Below are positions 1 to 8,824 of a stretch of 64,000 bases of DNA, piece by piece (the stretch's first letter is position 1; each line of letters opens with the position of its first letter). The DNA lies in assembly GCF_011603255.1 (NCBI RefSeq), contig NZ_JAANCM010000003.1:186001-250000 (forward strand), written 5' to 3'. This DNA is from Ferranicluibacter rubi (GTDB taxonomy: Bacteria; Pseudomonadota; Alphaproteobacteria; Rhizobiales; Rhizobiaceae). The notes beneath the pieces were generated by a model, which saw nothing but the letters and a program-made list of their open reading frames with translations, was not told the DNA's origin and did no database searches. A program made the translations under genes and the position numbers.

Positions 1-1
1 C

Positions 2-379
2 AGGTTCATGCCGGCGAATGCGCAGGAGACCTCGTCGGGACAGCTGGTCTCCTATCTCTACCGGATCGTCCGCAATCTCGCCTTCGATGTCATGAAACGG
101 CAGAAGCTCGAAGCAAGGGAAAGCGTCGATCCACCCTACTGGACGGTGCCGTCCCGTCATCCGACGCCGGAGGATATCGTTGCCGCATCGGACGAATTGC
201 GGCTGATCGAAAGGTTGCTCGAGGACTTGCCTCTGGAAACCCGGATCGCGCTCGAAATGCACCGGTTCGGCGGCTATACGCTGAGCGACATCGCGGCACA
301 TCTGGGCATATCCGTTGCGACGGTGCATCGGCACGTCCGAACTGGGATGGTTCGTCTCGCCTCCGGCCTCGCCTCGTGA
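2..379 (+). CDS. ECF RNA polymerase sigma factor, FecI-like (5' end outside window)
   Basis: Extracytoplasmic-function sigma factor expected to direct RNA polymerase to iron-uptake promoters. Only the C-terminal ~125 residues are here: the frame is open to the first bases of the window, so the ATG at 8 is probably internal. Seen: the end of region 2 (YLYRIVRNLAFDVMKRQK) and a full region 4 with helix-turn-helix LSDIAAHLGISVATVHRHV. FecI relatives are usually 165-180 residues. The next two genes on the same strand are a FecR anti-sigma factor and a TonB receptor with an STN domain, the classic cell-surface signalling order, which supports the assignment. Confidence 0.9.
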   Translation, partial: RFMPANAQETSSGQLVSYLYRIVRNLAFDVMKRQKLEARESVDPPYWTVPSRHPTPEDIVAASDELRLIERLLEDLPLETRIALEMHRFGGYTLSDIAAHLGISVATVHRHVRTGMVRLASGLAS

Positions 380-535
380 GCGTGTGATTCAACCGTAAGC
401 CATGAAAAATTATTGCCTCCTGCTCGTCTTTGCTAGACGACGTGCATCCTGCACGAGGCAACAGCCAGCGACGAGACGCTTCGATGGGCGCTCCTCTGTC
501 GATCGGGATGCTGCGGTCATAGGAACTTCGCAACG

Positions 536-1537
536 GTGAAAACGAACCCACCTTTTCCGGAAGCAACGCTCGGCGAAGCCACGGACTGGTTCCTGGAGAT
601 GCGGAACCGTCCTGATTGTCTTGAGACGCAGGCCGCCTTCCAGCAGTGGCTGTCGGCGTCCGAGGAGAACGCGGCTGCGTGGCGCCAGGTGGAGAAGACC
701 TGGGCGCTGCTCGGCGAAACCCGCCCAGTTCACGCCGCGGACTGGGAAACGGCTGCAACGGGCACAGCGGCGGTCGTGCCTTTCACTGCGAAACGGTCCG
801 AACCGCGTCGAAACCGGCTGGCCGGCGCCGCCCTGCTGGCGGTGGCGGCTTGCGCTGTGGCATTTCTGGCGGGCCCCACTCTTCTCCTGCACCTGCGCGC
901 GGACGAAGTGACGGCGTCGGGAGAAAGCCGGCGCGTCGTGCTTGCCGATGGAACGACGGTGGATATGAGCGGTGGAACCGCCTTTACAGTGACGATCGAC
1001 AAGCAGGAGCGCCATGTCGAACTGCTGAAGGGCGAAGCCTTCTTCGACGTCGCGCATGATGCGGGCCGGCCTTTCACCGTCGATACCGACGGCGTCACCG
1101 TGACGGTTCTCGGCACCGCCTTCGACCTGCAGACCGGGGAGCAGGATACGACCGTGGAGCTTGCGCGCGGATCGGTCGCCATCTCCTATGACGGGGAGAG
1201 CCAGCGCAGCACGTTCGAACTCTCCCCCGGCGAGACCGCAGCAATCGACCGGGAGACCGGAACGGCGATCCGGGGAAAGGCCGATATCGAGGAGATGGGC
1301 GCCTGGCGAAGCGGCAAGCTCTCCGTCGACAACGTCACCATCGCCAGCGCCATCGAGCGCATCCAGCGCTATCACCCGGCCTGGATCACGATCGCTGACG
1401 GCACGCTCGGCTCTCTCCGCGTGACCGGCCTCTACGATCTGCGCGATCCCGATCGTGCGCTGAATGCGCTGGTCCGCCCCTTCGGCGGCAAGGTGCGGGC
1501 CGTCACGCCCTATGCCCGCATCGTCTCGCGCTACTGA
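536..1537 (+). CDS. FecR-family anti-sigma factor / iron-signal transducer
   Basis: Inner-membrane regulator that holds or activates the adjacent ECF sigma factor in response to the occupied outer-membrane receptor. 333 residues, the normal FecR length. Seen in order: an N-terminal cytoplasmic DUF4880-like helix region (ATDWFLEMRNRP, then FQQWLSASEENAAAWRQVE), one membrane segment around residues 98-120 (AGAALLAVAACAVAFLAG), a periplasmic FecR domain (RRVVLADGTTVDMSGGT, then FDVAHDAGRPFTV) and a C-terminal DUF4974/STN-like part. The start is GTG at 536; no ATG lies nearby in frame. It sits 156 bp after the sigma gene; I saw no clear Fur box in that gap. Confidence 0.9.
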   Translation: MKTNPPFPEATLGEATDWFLEMRNRPDCLETQAAFQQWLSASEENAAAWRQVEKTWALLGETRPVHAADWETAATGTAAVVPFTAKRSEPRRNRLAGAALLAVAACAVAFLAGPTLLLHLRADEVTASGESRRVVLADGTTVDMSGGTAFTVTIDKQERHVELLKGEAFFDVAHDAGRPFTVDTDGVTVTVLGTAFDLQTGEQDTTVELARGSVAISYDGESQRSTFELSPGETAAIDRETGTAIRGKADIEEMGAWRSGKLSVDNVTIASAIERIQRYHPAWITIADGTLGSLRVTGLYDLRDPDRALNALVRPFGGKVRAVTPYARIVSRY

Positions 1538-1676
1538 GTGATTTTCGCAGAAAAGATCGGTTCTCGGCACGATTGTCCGAAAAACGTCGATCGGGGTGAG
1601 AAAAAACGCAACGTCGATCGTCTTAGAAAGGATGCGCGTGCCGTGGCCATGCTCTGACAGAGAGACGAGAGTAAGA

Positions 1677-3971
1677 ATGCGTTCGCCGAGATGCCGACAG
1701 AAAGTCGCAGATCTGAAGATCAGCAGCCGCAGGCTTTTCAGCCTGCTTGCCACGACTGCGACGGTGGGGCTGGTTACCCTTGCAGCGGCAGAGGGATCGC
1801 CGGTCGCGGCGCAGACGGTCGAGGCGAAGCATGCGTTTTCCATTGCCGCGCAGCCGCTTTCTCAAGCTTTGAAGACCTTCGGCCGGCAATCCGGCCTGCA
1901 GATCACGCTGGCGGCGGAAACGACGCGCGGCGTGCAGGCCCGCCCCGTCAGCGGACAGCTGACCGCGCGGCAGGCACTGGCCGAGCTGCTTGCCGGCACC
2001 GGGATTTCCTACGACATCGCTGAGGGTACCGCGACCGTGGGTGGGCTTGGCGGTGCAAACACCGATGGCGGCATCGTCGCGGGCAACGGTGCGACGGTCC
2101 TTGCGCCGATCACCGTCTTTGGCGTCGGCACGACCGGGCCCGGCCAGATCACCATTTCGAGCAAGGAGCTGGAACAGAAGAACCCGGCCAGCATTGCCGA
2201 TGTCTTCGAGGGCGAGCCGGGCGTCTCGGTCGGCAGCTCGCTTCCCATGTCGCAGAAGGTTTATGTCCACGGCATCGAGGAGACCAATCTGGCCGTAACC
2301 ATCGATGGCAGCCGGCAGAACAACAAGGTCTTTCACCACTCGGCCACCAACCTCATCGATCCCAGCCTCCTCAAGACCGTCAACGTCGATGCGGGCGTTG
2401 CGCCGGCTGATGCCGGGCCGGGGGCGCTTGGCGGCGCCATCGCCTATGTGACGAAGGATGCGCGCGACCTTCTCGACGGGGATGGCTATGGCGGCTTCGT
2501 CAGCTCCAGCTACAATTTCAACAGCGATACGGTGGTCACGGGGCTCTCGGGCTATACCATGAAGGACGGGCTGGAGGCGCTCGGCACTTTTACCTTCGGC
2601 AAGGGCAACGAATTCCATGCCGGCAATGGCGACGAAGTGCTCGGCACCGGCACGGACCTGATCAGCGGCATCGGCAAGCTCGCCTACACGTTCGACAGCG
2701 GCGACCGGATCTCGATCAGCCATGATCGCCTGCGCGATGATGCCGAACGACCCTTCCGCGCCAATGCAGGTTTTATCGAAGGCCGCCCGCCGTGGGAGCC
2801 GCGGGTTCGCGACTACGCCCTGGAGCGGCAGAACACGGTCTTCACCTATTTCGACAGCACGCCGGAAGGCTGGTGGGACCCGAAGGTCATTCTGGCCTAT
2901 AGCCGCACGAGCGTGGAAACGAAGATTTATCTCCGGCCCACACTCAATATTCCGCCCTATGACGGGGTCGGCGAGACCGGCAGCCTCAACGGTAAGGTCC
3001 AGAACACCTTCGCGCTCGCCAACGGCACTATCGTCGCCGGCATCGACGTCTACGACGACAAGGCGGAGCTCGACGATCTCTTCGATTCCGCGACGGAGAA
3101 AGCGCGCGACATCGGCATCTATGCCCAAGCGCGCATCGAGCCGTGGGAGAAAACCCGCCTTTCGCTGGGCGCACGCGGCGACCAGCAGTGGTTTACCGGC
3201 ACGACGGGCGAGACATGGGATCATTCCGGCCTCAGCGGCAATATGTCCGGCGAATACGACCTGATCGAGGACACGCTGACGGCCAAGGCCGGCTATTCCC
3301 GCGTCTGGGCTGGCATTCCGCTGGCCGAGAACTTCATCATGAATCCCAACTGGGATTATGGCGACGGTCCCGATCCGGTTCGCTCGAACAATGCCAATCT
3401 CGGCCTTGCGGCGACATTCAACGATGTCACCATCGAAGGCAGCATCTTCCGCACGAATATCGATAAAGCCAGAGCCTCTCGCTACGCCGTGCCGCTCGGC
3501 GTGCAACAGCGTGACGTGACATCGAAGGGCTTCGAGATCGGCGCCGGGTACAGCTGGGATGCAAGCTCGGTGAAGGTCAAATATGCCGATATCGACGTCG
3601 AGATCGACGGCCAGCCGGCGGATTCCGAGCTTGGCAGCTACCTTGCGGCACCCGCCGGGCAGATCTTCACCCTCACGGCCATCCACACCTTCGTGGACCT
3701 GGGCGTGACCCTCGGTGCCGATGCGGAATTGGCGCTCGACTACGACGATGTCGCGCCCGGCAGTAGGCCCTATGAGGGATATCAGGTGTTCAACGCCTTC
3801 CTCGAATACAAGCCACCGACCAAGCCGAACCTGACCTTGCGTGCTGACATCAAGAACGTCTTCGACGAGACCTACGCCGACCGCGCCACCTACGGGCAGG
3901 AATTCGGCACCGTAACCCCCCTCTACGAACAGGGGCGGACCTTCATTCTCACCGCAAAGGCCACGTTCTAG
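1677..3971 (+). CDS. TonB-dependent outer-membrane receptor with STN signalling domain
   Basis: Outer-membrane receptor for a ferric siderophore or heme-like ligand that also signals to FecR. The frame opens at a GTG (1596), but ATG 1677 is chosen because a purine-rich GAGAGACGAGAG precedes it and it gives a normal signal peptide (FSLLATTATVGLVTLAAA, cleavage near PVAAQ). Order from that start: signal peptide, STN/secretin domain (FSIAAQPLSQALKTFGRQSG), plug (from about residue 150, with QKVYVHGIEETNLAVTIDG and DAGPGALGGAIAYVTKD), then a 22-strand-type barrel ending in the aromatic tail KATF. 764 residues is normal. The plug wording resembles heme/hemoglobin-type receptors, while the neighbouring importer resembles siderophore systems, so the ligand is open. 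Confidence 0.9.
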   Translation: MRSPRCRQKVADLKISSRRLFSLLATTATVGLVTLAAAEGSPVAAQTVEAKHAFSIAAQPLSQALKTFGRQSGLQITLAAETTRGVQARPVSGQLTARQALAELLAGTGISYDIAEGTATVGGLGGANTDGGIVAGNGATVLAPITVFGVGTTGPGQITISSKELEQKNPASIADVFEGEPGVSVGSSLPMSQKVYVHGIEETNLAVTIDGSRQNNKVFHHSATNLIDPSLLKTVNVDAGVAPADAGPGALGGAIAYVTKDARDLLDGDGYGGFVSSSYNFNSDTVVTGLSGYTMKDGLEALGTFTFGKGNEFHAGNGDEVLGTGTDLISGIGKLAYTFDSGDRISISHDRLRDDAERPFRANAGFIEGRPPWEPRVRDYALERQNTVFTYFDSTPEGWWDPKVILAYSRTSVETKIYLRPTLNIPPYDGVGETGSLNGKVQNTFALANGTIVAGIDVYDDKAELDDLFDSATEKARDIGIYAQARIEPWEKTRLSLGARGDQQWFTGTTGETWDHSGLSGNMSGEYDLIEDTLTAKAGYSRVWAGIPLAENFIMNPNWDYGDGPDPVRSNNANLGLAATFNDVTIEGSIFRTNIDKARASRYAVPLGVQQRDVTSKGFEIGAGYSWDASSVKVKYADIDVEIDGQPADSELGSYLAAPAGQIFTLTAIHTFVDLGVTLGADAELALDYDDVAPGSRPYEGYQVFNAFLEYKPPTKPNLTLRADIKNVFDETYADRATYGQEFGTVTPLYEQGRTFILTAKATF

Positions 3972-4037
3972 GCCCGCACGACGACACTGGCGGCGGGCAT
4001 GCTCCGCCGCTGCATCCGCCAAAACAGGAGTCCGCCA

Positions 4038-4328
4038 ATGCTCGAAGCGACAAGCCGGTTTGAAACGAACGAGGGGCAGAAGTACCTCGTGCAGTTGTGC
4101 AAGCATTTCGCCCACAAGATCGACGTCGATCAAGTGGGCGACCGGGGCGAGCTGCGGTTCTCCTGCGGCACGGGTTTTCTCGCAGCGAGCACCGAGGGCC
4201 TCGACATCCGCGTTCGCTCTCCCGACGATCGGAGTCTGGGCGAGACGAAGGCCGTGATCGAAAGCCACCTCCTGCGTTTCGCCTTTCGCGAGCCGTTCGG
4301 GGCCCTCCTATGGACACCGGCAGCGTGA
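4038..4328 (+). CDS. DUF2218-family small protein of iron-uptake locus
   Basis: 96-residue cytoplasmic protein of the DUF2218 family, which is repeatedly found beside siderophore receptor and transport genes; biochemical role unknown. Seen: LCKHFAHKIDVDQVGDRGEL followed by a beta-rich stretch and ESHLLRFAFREPF, the usual layout of the family (histidine-rich opening, FxF near the end). ATG 4038 is chosen over an in-frame upstream codon because ACAGGAG lies 7 bases before it. It lies between the receptor and the ABC importer, all on the same strand with short gaps, so it is probably co-transcribed with them. No signal peptide. Confidence 0.75.
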   Translation: MLEATSRFETNEGQKYLVQLCKHFAHKIDVDQVGDRGELRFSCGTGFLAASTEGLDIRVRSPDDRSLGETKAVIESHLLRFAFREPFGALLWTPAA

Positions 4329-4353
4329 GAACCGGACAAAGAGGATGAACGGC

Positions 4354-5271
4354 ATGAACGTTTCCCGACATCGCAGAGCCTGGTGGCTCATCGCCATCGC
4401 CCTGACCCTGCTGCCAGCCGGGCTCGCCCGGGCGACCGATATGCAGACGGCAGCGGGCATCGTGCCGGTTGCCGAGCGTCCCGGCAAAATCGCCGTGTTC
4501 GACATTGCGGCCGTCGATACGCTCGACAGCATTGGCGTCGAGATCGCCGGACTTCCGAGCAATCTCTATCTGCCGGAACTGCAGGCGCTCGCACGAAAGG
4601 CCGTTTCCGTCGGCACGATCTTCGAGCCCGATCTCGAGGCCCTGAGCGCGCTGCAACCGGATCTCATCATTCTCGGCGGCCGCTCGTCACCGAAGCGGGC
4701 AGCGACCGAGCAGGTCGCGCCGAGCATCGACATGACGATGGATGGCGACGATCTTCTCGATCAGGCGAAGGGTCGGCTGGCCGCCTATGGCGCTCTCTTC
4801 GGCAAGCAGGCGGAGGCTGGCAAGGTCGAGGCGGAGCTGGATGCGGCCGTGGCGCGGGCGAAAGCGGCCGTCGCAGGCAAGGGCCGTGCCCTGATCATCA
4901 TGACCAACGGCCCCAAGGTCACCGCCTATGGCATGGGCTCGCGGTTCGGCTGGCTCCACAGGTCGCTCGACCTCACCCCGGCGGTGAGCGACGTCGATGC
5001 GGCCATTCACGGGGAAGCCGTCTCCTTCGAATTCATCCGCGCCGCCAATCCGGACTGGCTCCTCGTGATCGACCGGGCAGCGGCCATCGGCTCGCAGGAC
5101 CAGAACGCGCGGGCGACGCTCGACAATGCACTCGTCGCCAAGACGACGGCATGGGCGAAGGGCCAGGTCATCTACCTACCGGCCGGGGATTTCTACATTG
5201 CAGCCGGCGGTACGCGATCGATGATCCGGGTTTTCGACGCGATCACCCAGGGCTTCACGAAGAGCCCATGA
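4354..5271 (+). CDS. Siderophore ABC transporter, periplasmic binding protein (CeuE/YclQ/FatB type)
   Basis: Periplasmic ferric-siderophore-binding lipoprotein-like protein that delivers ligand to the two permeases downstream. Seen: signal peptide (WWLIAIALTLLPAGLARA), then the class III binding-protein layout: IAVFDIAAVDTLDSIG, PDLIILGGRSS and a long central helix (QAEAGKVEAELDAAVARAKAA). About 305 residues, normal for the family. ATG 4354 gives AGAGG at 9-base spacing; an upstream in-frame ATG at 4345 has no room for a ribosome site. Its stop overlaps the next start (ATGA at 5268), so translation is coupled. The substrate is not decided by sequence; relatives bind catecholate or carboxylate siderophores. 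Confidence 0.88.
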   Translation: MNVSRHRRAWWLIAIALTLLPAGLARATDMQTAAGIVPVAERPGKIAVFDIAAVDTLDSIGVEIAGLPSNLYLPELQALARKAVSVGTIFEPDLEALSALQPDLIILGGRSSPKRAATEQVAPSIDMTMDGDDLLDQAKGRLAAYGALFGKQAEAGKVEAELDAAVARAKAAVAGKGRALIIMTNGPKVTAYGMGSRFGWLHRSLDLTPAVSDVDAAIHGEAVSFEFIRAANPDWLLVIDRAAAIGSQDQNARATLDNALVAKTTAWAKGQVIYLPAGDFYIAAGGTRSMIRVFDAITQGFTKSP

Positions 5272-6245
5272 AAGCAGAATGGCGCAAACGCATCACCTTG
5301 CCCAGGGTGGCCGCGGCCGCGGCCCTCGTCGTGCTGGTCTGTCTCAGCCTCCTCATCGGTGCCGATACCCTGTCGCCGACGCAGCTTGCGAGCGATCCTG
5401 AAGCGCTGGAACTGCTGCTGGCCAGCCGCCTGCCGCGCACGCTTGCAGCCCTTCTTACAGGTTCGGCGCTCGCCATTGCCGGGTTGATCATGCAGGCGCT
5501 GGTGCGAAATCGTTTCGTCGAGCCCTCCACGGCTGGGACGGCGCAGAGCGCCGCGCTCGGTATCCTCCTGATGACGCTCGTCTTTCCCGCGGCCTCCCTC
5601 GGCGTCAAGATGATCGGCGCAACCGCGCTCGCTCTTCTCGGCACCTCCGTCTTCATGGCCACGGCCGACCGGCTGCCGGTCACGCAGCCGCATCTCGTAC
5701 CACTGTTCGGCCTCGTCTACGGCGGCGTCATCGGCGCCGTCGTCACCTTCGTCGGTTGGCAGACGGATCTCCTGCAGTTCATCGACATCTGGACGAATGG
5801 TGAGTTCTCCGGCGTCGTTCGCGGCCGCTACGAGTTTCTCTGGGGCGCCGGTATCATGGTCGTCCTCTCCTGGTGGATCGCCGACAGGCTCACCGTTCTG
5901 TCGCTCGGCCGGGAGGCCAGCATCGGCCTCGGGCTCGATTACGCCTGGACCCTGCGTCTCGGCCTTCTCGTCGTCTCCGTCATCGCCGCGCTCACGGTGT
6001 CCGTCGTCGGCATCATCCCCTTCGTCGGGCTCGTGGTGCCCAATATCGTCTCACGGGTCATCGGCGACAATCTGCGCGCGTCCATTCCCTGGACGGCGCT
6101 TTCCGGAGCCCTGCTGGTGCTGGGTTGCGACATCGTCGGCCGGCTGATCCGCTACCCCTACGAGATCCCGGTCGCGACCGTCATGGGCGTCGTCGGCGCG
6201 CTGCTGTTCCTGAAGCTGATGCGCCTGCGTCCGTCCCATGCATAA
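5268..6245 (+). CDS. Siderophore ABC transporter permease 1 (FecCD family)
   Basis: Inner-membrane permease of the BtuC/FecCD family, 325 residues with about nine hydrophobic segments. Seen: the family motif RLPRTLAALLTGSALAIAG near residue 55, NRFVEPSTAGTAQSAALGI, and the cytoplasmic coupling segment GLDYAWTLRLGLL with VPNIVSRVIGDN near the C-terminus, which contacts the ATPase. Overlaps the binding-protein gene by 4 bp and the second permease by 8 bp, so it is part of a tightly coupled four-gene operon. Most like CeuB/YclN/FatD permeases by layout; the pair of permeases forms a heterodimer. Confidence 0.9.
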   Translation: MKAEWRKRITLPRVAAAAALVVLVCLSLLIGADTLSPTQLASDPEALELLLASRLPRTLAALLTGSALAIAGLIMQALVRNRFVEPSTAGTAQSAALGILLMTLVFPAASLGVKMIGATALALLGTSVFMATADRLPVTQPHLVPLFGLVYGGVIGAVVTFVGWQTDLLQFIDIWTNGEFSGVVRGRYEFLWGAGIMVVLSWWIADRLTVLSLGREASIGLGLDYAWTLRLGLLVVSVIAALTVSVVGIIPFVGLVVPNIVSRVIGDNLRASIPWTALSGALLVLGCDIVGRLIRYPYEIPVATVMGVVGALLFLKLMRLRPSHA

Positions 6246-7179
6246 GCGCCGCCTCGTCCTTCTGGCCGTCCTTGCGGTTGTCTCAGTCGCGGCCTTCCTG
6301 ACCCTCGGCCTGCGGGGAAACCTTGCCTTCGTGCTGCAGATCCGTGCGGTGAAGCTGCTCGCGCTCGTGCAGGTGGCCGTGTCCGTGGCATTGTCCACCG
6401 TCCTGTTCCAGACCGTTACCGCCAACCGAATTCTCACGCCCTCCATCATGGGCCTCGATGCGCTCTATCTTTTCGGACAGGCGCTTCTCGTCTTTCTCCT
6501 CGGTGGCCTCGGCTACGCGGCGATCGGGGGCGGCTGGAAGTTTGCGGCCGAAGTCCTCATCATGATTGCTCTTGCCGCCGTCCTGTTGCGCCCCCTGCTC
6601 ACCGCGCGTCTCGACATGAGCCTCCTGCTTCTGACAGGCGTCACCATCGGCCTTCTGTTCCGCAGCCTGTCGCAACTCCTGTTCCGCCTGCTCGATCCCA
6701 ACGCCTTCGCCGTGGTGCAGGCGGCCAGCTTTGCCAATTTCAATGCCCTGCGCGCCGACCTCACCATCATCGGCAGCGTCGTGACTTTTGCCGCCGCGGC
6801 TCTTTGCTGGCACCTGCGGCACAGGCTCGATGTCGTGGCGCTCGGCCGCGAAGCCGCCATCGGGCTCGGTATCGACTGGTCGCGGACAGCGGCGCTCCTG
6901 CTCCTCGTCGTCGCGCTTCTGGTCGCGGTGTCCACGGCCCTCGTCGGGCCGGTCGCCTTCTTCGGCCTGCTGGTGGCGGCCCTTGCCGAGCGTATCCTCG
7001 GCACAAGGCGGCATGCCGTCCTCTTGCCCGCCGCCGCTCTCGTCGCGATCATCCTTCTGGTCGGCGGCCAGGCGATCTTCCAGCATCTGCTGGGCAGCGC
7101 CTCGACGCTCGGCGTCGTCATCGAATTTGCCGGCGGCATTGCCTTCCTTCTTCTGCTCTATCTGGGAAGCCGGACGTGA
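6238..7179 (+). CDS. Siderophore ABC transporter permease 2 (FecCD family)
   Basis: Second FecCD-type inner-membrane permease, 313 residues, partner of the preceding one. Seen: multiple hydrophobic helices, TVTANRILTPSIMGLDALY (equivalent of the substrate-pathway loop) and VGPVAFFGLLVAALAERILG near the C-terminus, the ATPase-coupling region. The ATG at 6238 overlaps the upstream stop by 8 bp; its own stop overlaps the start of the ATPase gene (GTGA at 7176). The heterodimeric permease arrangement and gene order match CeuBC/YclNO/FatDC systems. Confidence 0.9.
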   Translation: MHKRRLVLLAVLAVVSVAAFLTLGLRGNLAFVLQIRAVKLLALVQVAVSVALSTVLFQTVTANRILTPSIMGLDALYLFGQALLVFLLGGLGYAAIGGGWKFAAEVLIMIALAAVLLRPLLTARLDMSLLLLTGVTIGLLFRSLSQLLFRLLDPNAFAVVQAASFANFNALRADLTIIGSVVTFAAAALCWHLRHRLDVVALGREAAIGLGIDWSRTAALLLLVVALLVAVSTALVGPVAFFGLLVAALAERILGTRRHAVLLPAAALVAIILLVGGQAIFQHLLGSASTLGVVIEFAGGIAFLLLLYLGSRT

Positions 7180-7934
7180 TCCTCATCGAAGACCTATCCC
7201 TCGCCCATGGCGGCACGCCGATCCTCAGGGACATCAACCTGACGATCGATCGCGGCGGCATCGTTGCGCTCGTCGGGCCGAACGGCGCGGGAAAGTCGAG
7301 CCTCCTGTCGCTGATCGCGCGCCTGCGCCCTCTGCAGACCGGCCGCGTCGTCATCGACGATCTGCCGGTGACAACGACGCCCGGCCGGGAGCTTGCCCGA
7401 CGGATGGCGATCCTGCGCCAGGACGGGGTATTCGCCGGCCGCCTGACCGTGCGCGAACTCGTGAGCCTCGGCCGCTTTCCCCACAGTCAGGGCCGCTCGA
7501 CGCCGCAGGACAGGGCGCGCGTCGAGGAGGCGCTGGCGCAGTTCGGCGTGGCGGATCTCGCCGAACGTTTTCTCGAGACGCTGTCAGGCGGTCAACGCCA
7601 GCGCGCCCTTGTCGCCATGACCTTCTGCCAGGGCACGGACTACCTGCTGCTCGACGAGCCGCTCAACAACCTCGACATGTTCCATGCGCGCCACCTGATG
7701 CAGAGCCTGCGGCGCATGGCGGACGAGGAAGATCGCACGGCCATCATCGTCCTCCACGACATCAATCAGGCCGCCGCCTATGCAGACCGGATCATCGCGA
7801 TGCGGGACGGCCGTGTCGTCGCGGACGGCACGCCGCAGGACGTGCTGACGCCCGATACGCTTGCCGAGATCTTCGGCTACCGCATGCAGGTGACGCAGAT
7901 CGGAGGGAAACCCCTCGTGCTGCACCACTTGTGA
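7176..7934 (+). CDS. Siderophore ABC transporter ATP-binding protein
   Basis: Cytoplasmic ATPase that powers the importer, about 252 residues. Seen: Walker A GPNGAGKS (residues 34-41), ABC signature LSGGQRQR, Walker B YLLLDEP, D-loop NNLDM and switch histidine VLHD. Start is GTG 7176, overlapping the upstream TGA; a longer reading to an upstream codon would run through the permease gene and is rejected. Fourth gene of the importer operon. Family knowledge: FecE/YclP-type ATPases act as homodimers beneath the FecCD permeases. Confidence 0.92.
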   Translation: MILIEDLSLAHGGTPILRDINLTIDRGGIVALVGPNGAGKSSLLSLIARLRPLQTGRVVIDDLPVTTTPGRELARRMAILRQDGVFAGRLTVRELVSLGRFPHSQGRSTPQDRARVEEALAQFGVADLAERFLETLSGGQRQRALVAMTFCQGTDYLLLDEPLNNLDMFHARHLMQSLRRMADEEDRTAIIVLHDINQAAAYADRIIAMRDGRVVADGTPQDVLTPDTLAEIFGYRMQVTQIGGKPLVLHHL

Positions 7935-8023
7935 CGCGAGGACCGGGAGAACCCACGCGTCACAGGTGGTGCCACAAAAGCGACCATTCCCCACGCTACG
8001 GGTCGCCCCGCAACGAGGAACCC

Positions 8024-8344
8024 ATGATGCGCTTGTCTCTGCTGACCCTTGCCATCCTGATGACGGCGACCGCCGTTCATGCGTCGTCCGACGACGCCTG
8101 GGCGAAGCTCAACCTCAAGATCGCGGAGACCTGTGCGGCGGCGAGCGGGCTGAAGCATGCGCATGTCTCGGAGATCATCCAGTTCGACGATACGCTCGGC
8201 AAAGTGGCGACGCTGGTCAGCGGCGTCTTTCCACAAAAGGCGCTGAAGGGCGCGCATGGCAAGATGCTCTGCATCTTCGACAAAACCTCGGGCAAGGCCT
8301 GGATCGACGAGGCCAAGGGCTGGAGCGCCCCCGACCTGCGCTGA
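8024..8344 (+). CDS. Small secreted protein of iron locus, unknown function
   Basis: 106-residue protein with a clean signal peptide (LSLLTLAILMTATAVHA) and a short mature part with two cysteines (ETCAAASG, MLCIFDKTSG) that could form a disulfide in the periplasm. I do not recognise the family. ATG 8024 (with a second ATG at 8027) follows CGAGGAA at good spacing. It lies 89 bp after the siderophore ATPase on the same strand, so it may be read from the same message. The central FDDTLGKVATLVSG and terminal KAWIDEAKGW suggest a compact domain. Confidence 0.65.
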   Translation: MMRLSLLTLAILMTATAVHASSDDAWAKLNLKIAETCAAASGLKHAHVSEIIQFDDTLGKVATLVSGVFPQKALKGAHGKMLCIFDKTSGKAWIDEAKGWSAPDLR

Positions 8345-8441
8345 TGCCTCGCCGATCCCCTGATCTCACCCCAACGATGCGGACGCAAGCCTCTCCGAAA
8401 GTCCGTGTCGTAAGACTCGACCAACAGAAGGACTATCCCCC

Positions 8442-8822
8442 ATGAAAGCTGTCACCCTGTCGCTCGCCGCTCTCGGATTCATCGGTCTGCCCGCAGCGTC
8501 GCAGGCTGCCGACCAGGATTTTACGCTGACCTACCATGTCGAGCGCATTCCAGCGGCGAAGCTCAGTATCGACACCTGCGGTAGCGTCGTCTCGGAGGTT
8601 GCGGAAAAGGCGGGCCTCGGCGCCGCTCTCCAGAGCTTCCCGGGCCAACTCGTAACCGTTCAGGGTGGCACATCCGGCAGCGGCGCCTTCGTCGTGCAGT
8701 GCATCGCGGTCGATGCGACGACGGTGGCCGTGGTGCAGGGGTTCGATTACCAGAGCACAAAGGGTCCTCTGGGCGATGCCGCCGACCAGATGATTGCGGC
8801 TTTGAAAGCAGAGGCGGAGTAG
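8442..8822 (+). CDS. Small secreted protein of iron locus, unknown function
   Basis: 126-residue exported protein: signal peptide MKAVTLSLAALGFIGLPAAS, cleavage near QAA, then a mature domain with two cysteines (IDTCGSVVSEV and FVVQCIAVD) and a segment TTVAVVQGFDYQSTKGPLGD. I do not recognise a named family with confidence. It follows the previous small exported protein by 97 bp and is also cysteine-paired, suggesting two periplasmic accessory factors tied to the iron importer, which is an inference from position. It is the last gene on this strand before the oppositely oriented MFS gene. Confidence 0.65.
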   Translation: MKAVTLSLAALGFIGLPAASQAADQDFTLTYHVERIPAAKLSIDTCGSVVSEVAEKAGLGAALQSFPGQLVTVQGGTSGSGAFVVQCIAVDATTVAVVQGFDYQSTKGPLGDAADQMIAALKAEAE

Positions 8823-8824
8823 GC

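Noticed and set aside
380-535. Fur-type iron box in front of fecR
   Set aside because: The AT-rich patch near 405-415 does not show the symmetric GATAAT repeats needed to call a Fur or Irr site.
1623-4268. Very long open frame on the minus strand opposite the TonB receptor
   Set aside because: GC-rich codon bias leaves the antisense frame open. It has no domain signature, while the plus strand encodes a full receptor with signal peptide, plug and barrel.
4383-5267. Open frame running through the binding-protein gene into the first permease
   Set aside because: The upstream part is an out-of-frame reading of the binding protein; the permease starts at the coupled ATG 5268.
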